From Chitinophaga ginsengisoli (GTDB lineage: Bacteria > Bacteroidota > Bacteroidia > Chitinophagales > Chitinophagaceae), in NCBI RefSeq assembly GCF_003014595.1, contig NZ_PYGK01000014.1:174749-238748 (forward strand): a stretch of DNA of 64,000 nt, in the 5' to 3' direction. The notes under the pieces were generated by a model, which saw only the letters and a program-made list of their open reading frames with translations, did no database searches and was not told where the DNA came from. Made by a program: the position numbers and the translations under genes. Of this stretch, positions 62,585 to 64,000 are shown one piece after another. Numbering within the stretch: the stretch's first letter is position 1; every line of letters starts with the position of its first letter.

Positions 62585-63858
62585 GCATGAGTTTTATAGC
62601 TGATAAACAAACGCTGGAAGACCTGAACCTGCTTGGCCGGTTCAAGACTAACTCCATCTATAACCTTTTTAGCAGAATCAAAACCACCGGAGGGGAACAA
62701 CTGCTGGAACGTATGTTCCAGCAGCCCCTTACTAATCCTGCCGCCATTAACGAGCGTAGTGCTACCTTCCGGTATTTCCAGGAAAAGCAACTCACGTTTC
62801 CCTTCAACGGGGTCAGCTTCCGCCAGGCGGAAAACTACCTGAACATGGGAGGAGCAAGCAGCCTGTCTGCTATTCTCAAAAAGAGGCTGAACGCATTCCT
62901 GCATGACGACGAATATGAAAAGCTGTTGACAGGATTAAAGGCTACTATCGGGACATTACGCACCTTTCGCAAGTTCCTGCAGGAGCTCAGTGATTACAGC
63001 GACGCGGCTGCATGGGGCAAGACCTTATCTGCCATCTCCTGGCTGGACAGCGACAAGGAGCTGACATTACTGACCGTGGCACGTTACGACCGTTTATTAC
63101 GACATACCTTACGCAATGAAATGGAGCAATTGCTGGAAGCTGTTCATCAGCTGGACGTCTATATTGCAGTAAGCGACGTAGCACGGCAACGCGGCTTTCA
63201 TTACGCTACTGCCCTCCCCTCCTCGCCCAGCGTGTTCCGTACCAGCGCATTGAGGCATCCTGCATTGGACGCCGGAGTAGCTAATCCTGTGTCGCTTCAC
63301 GGGGACTCCAATGTTATTTTCCTCACAGGGGCTAATATGGCGGGTAAATCAACCCTGATGAAGTCCTTCGGCATTGCCTTATACCTGGCACATATGGGAT
63401 TTCCTGTTGCTGCTGCTGATATGGCGTTTTCCGTGCGTGACGGACTGTATTCCTCTATCAATGTGCCGGATAATCTCAATATGGGGTATAGCCATTTTTA
63501 TGCGGAGGTATTACGTGTGAAGCAAGTGGCAGCGGAAGTGAGTTCGGGTAAGAAGCTGGTGGTGATTTTCGATGAGCTGTTCAAAGGTACAAATGTGAAA
63601 GATGCTTATGATGCGACGTTAGCCGTAACCGCGGCTTTCGCCCGCTATCGCAATTGCTTTTTCATCATTTCTACGCATATTATTGAAGTGGGGAATGCGT
63701 TGCATCAATACGGCAATCTCCAGTTTGCCTATCTGCCGACGTTACTGGAAGGAACGAAGCCGAGGTATACGTATCAGCTTAGAGAGGGGATTACGAGTGA
63801 CAGGCATGGTATGATGATTATTGAGAATGAGGGGATATTGGAGTTGTTGAATAGTTAA
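62581..63858 (+). CDS. MutS-like ATPase (domains III and V only), copy 2
   Basis: 425 residues. The start overlaps the stop of copy 1 (ATGA); a second Met at 62587 is possible. The layout is the same as copy 1: TLEDLNLLGRFKTNSIYNLF, GGEQLLERMFQQPLTNPAAI, Walker A TGANMAGKST (K256, S257), PDNLNMGYSHFYAEVLRVKQ, Walker B VIFDELFKGTN (D331, E332) and IISTHIIEVG. All catalytic motifs are intact in both copies, so neither is a decaying duplicate; the pair may form a heterodimer as MutS-family proteins do. A terminator follows immediately. Confidence 0.92.
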   Translation: MSMSFIADKQTLEDLNLLGRFKTNSIYNLFSRIKTTGGEQLLERMFQQPLTNPAAINERSATFRYFQEKQLTFPFNGVSFRQAENYLNMGGASSLSAILKKRLNAFLHDDEYEKLLTGLKATIGTLRTFRKFLQELSDYSDAAAWGKTLSAISWLDSDKELTLLTVARYDRLLRHTLRNEMEQLLEAVHQLDVYIAVSDVARQRGFHYATALPSSPSVFRTSALRHPALDAGVANPVSLHGDSNVIFLTGANMAGKSTLMKSFGIALYLAHMGFPVAAADMAFSVRDGLYSSINVPDNLNMGYSHFYAEVLRVKQVAAEVSSGKKLVVIFDELFKGTNVKDAYDATLAVTAAFARYRNCFFIISTHIIEVGNALHQYGNLQFAYLPTLLEGTKPRYTYQLREGITSDRHGMMIIENEGILELLNS

Positions 63859-63860
63859 AG

Positions 63861-63896
63861 AAAGGCCGTCCTGATGGTTATCGGGATGGCCTTTTT
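63861..63896 (+). terminator. Terminator of the SusCD-ABC-MutS operon
   Basis: AAAGGCCGTCCTGAT pairs with ATCGGGATGGCCTTT over 15 bp with two wobble pairs, followed by TT-rich sequence, 3 bases after the last stop. Confidence 0.9.
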
Positions 63897-63956
63897 GTTT
63901 ATTAAGGTAGTGTAAAATTCTTTGTGTAAGTATATATTCAACTGTATCGAGTTAAT

Positions 63957-64000
63957 ACCACCAGCAGGTGGAGTGAAGTGAGGCGGAGCGTAGCGGAGCC
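63957..64000. repeat. GC-rich palindromic sequence cut by the window edge
   Basis: CCACC-AGCA-GGTGG forms a short hairpin and is followed by GAGTGAAGTGAGGCGGAGCG and a GTAGCGGAGCC tail, a low-complexity pattern common in dispersed palindromic repeats. The rest lies outside the window. Confidence 0.4.

Overview
The window looks like a chromosomal segment of a Chitinophaga-like member of the Bacteroidota (family Chitinophagaceae). The support is three SusC/SusD pairs, a hybrid two-component system (HTCS), two ECF-sigma/FecR modules, a GH19 chitinase with a type IX secretion (T9SS) tail, GldA/GldF/GldG-like transporter genes, lipoprotein signals of the Bacteroidota kind, and very few recognisable Shine-Dalgarno sites. 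No tRNA, rRNA, CRISPR array, phage gene or transposase was seen.

Layout. 1-6.4 kb: an HTCS cut by the left edge, a SMI1/KNR4 protein, a beta-propeller protein, a VOC-fold protein and a small HAD phosphatase. 6.7-15.2 kb: a compact polysaccharide utilisation locus (PUL) with a GH31 enzyme (probably an alpha-xylosidase), SusC, SusD and a surface lipoprotein, closed by two strong terminators. 15.4-16.4 kb: an AT-rich patch with a DUF6934-like gene and a duplicated micro-gene family plus a third remnant. 16.5-19.9 kb: a lipoprotein, the secreted GH19 chitinase and an esterase-like hydrolase. 20.0-24.8 kb: a PAS histidine kinase with a REC-CRP regulator, a small coiled protein, then a MauE-like membrane protein, a small secreted cysteine protein and a membrane-anchored protein. 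24.8-31.3 kb (minus strand): ECF-like sigma, FecR, STN-type SusC and SusD with no enzyme attached. 31.4-37.6 kb (minus): a receiver protein, a three-receiver hybrid kinase, a secreted BSP-type peptidase and RmuC. 37.9-42.9 kb: an outer-membrane barrel, then a minus-strand operon of DUF885 peptidase, D-amino-acid/hydroxyproline dehydrogenase and hydroxyproline epimerase. 43.0-43.7 kb: a five-unit 117/118-bp tandem repeat. 43.7-49.1 kb: a GAF/4xPAS hybrid kinase, a nucleoside deaminase and an IPT/NHL lipoprotein. 49.1-50.9 kb: repeat-rich DNA with a fold-back element, 11-bp iterons, an unrecognised conserved protein and a head-to-head pair of perfect DnaA boxes. 50.9-63.9 kb: one plus-strand run of ECF sigma, FecR, STN-SusC, SusD, ABC ATPase, GldF-GldG fusion and two tandem MutS-like ATPases.

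How it works together. The theme is sensing and import of polymers across the outer membrane: three SusCD importers, two of them wired to sigma/anti-sigma signalling, secreted chitin- and xyloglucan-type enzymes, and four large sensor kinases. The most unusual unit is the last one, where a SusCD importer, a gliding-type ABC system and two truncated MutS-like ATPases are spaced as one operon. The most unusual non-coding material is a 200-bp fold-back element present twice (once with its left end iterated four times), the 117/118-bp tandem array, and a family of terminator hairpins that share a TGTATC/GATACA core.
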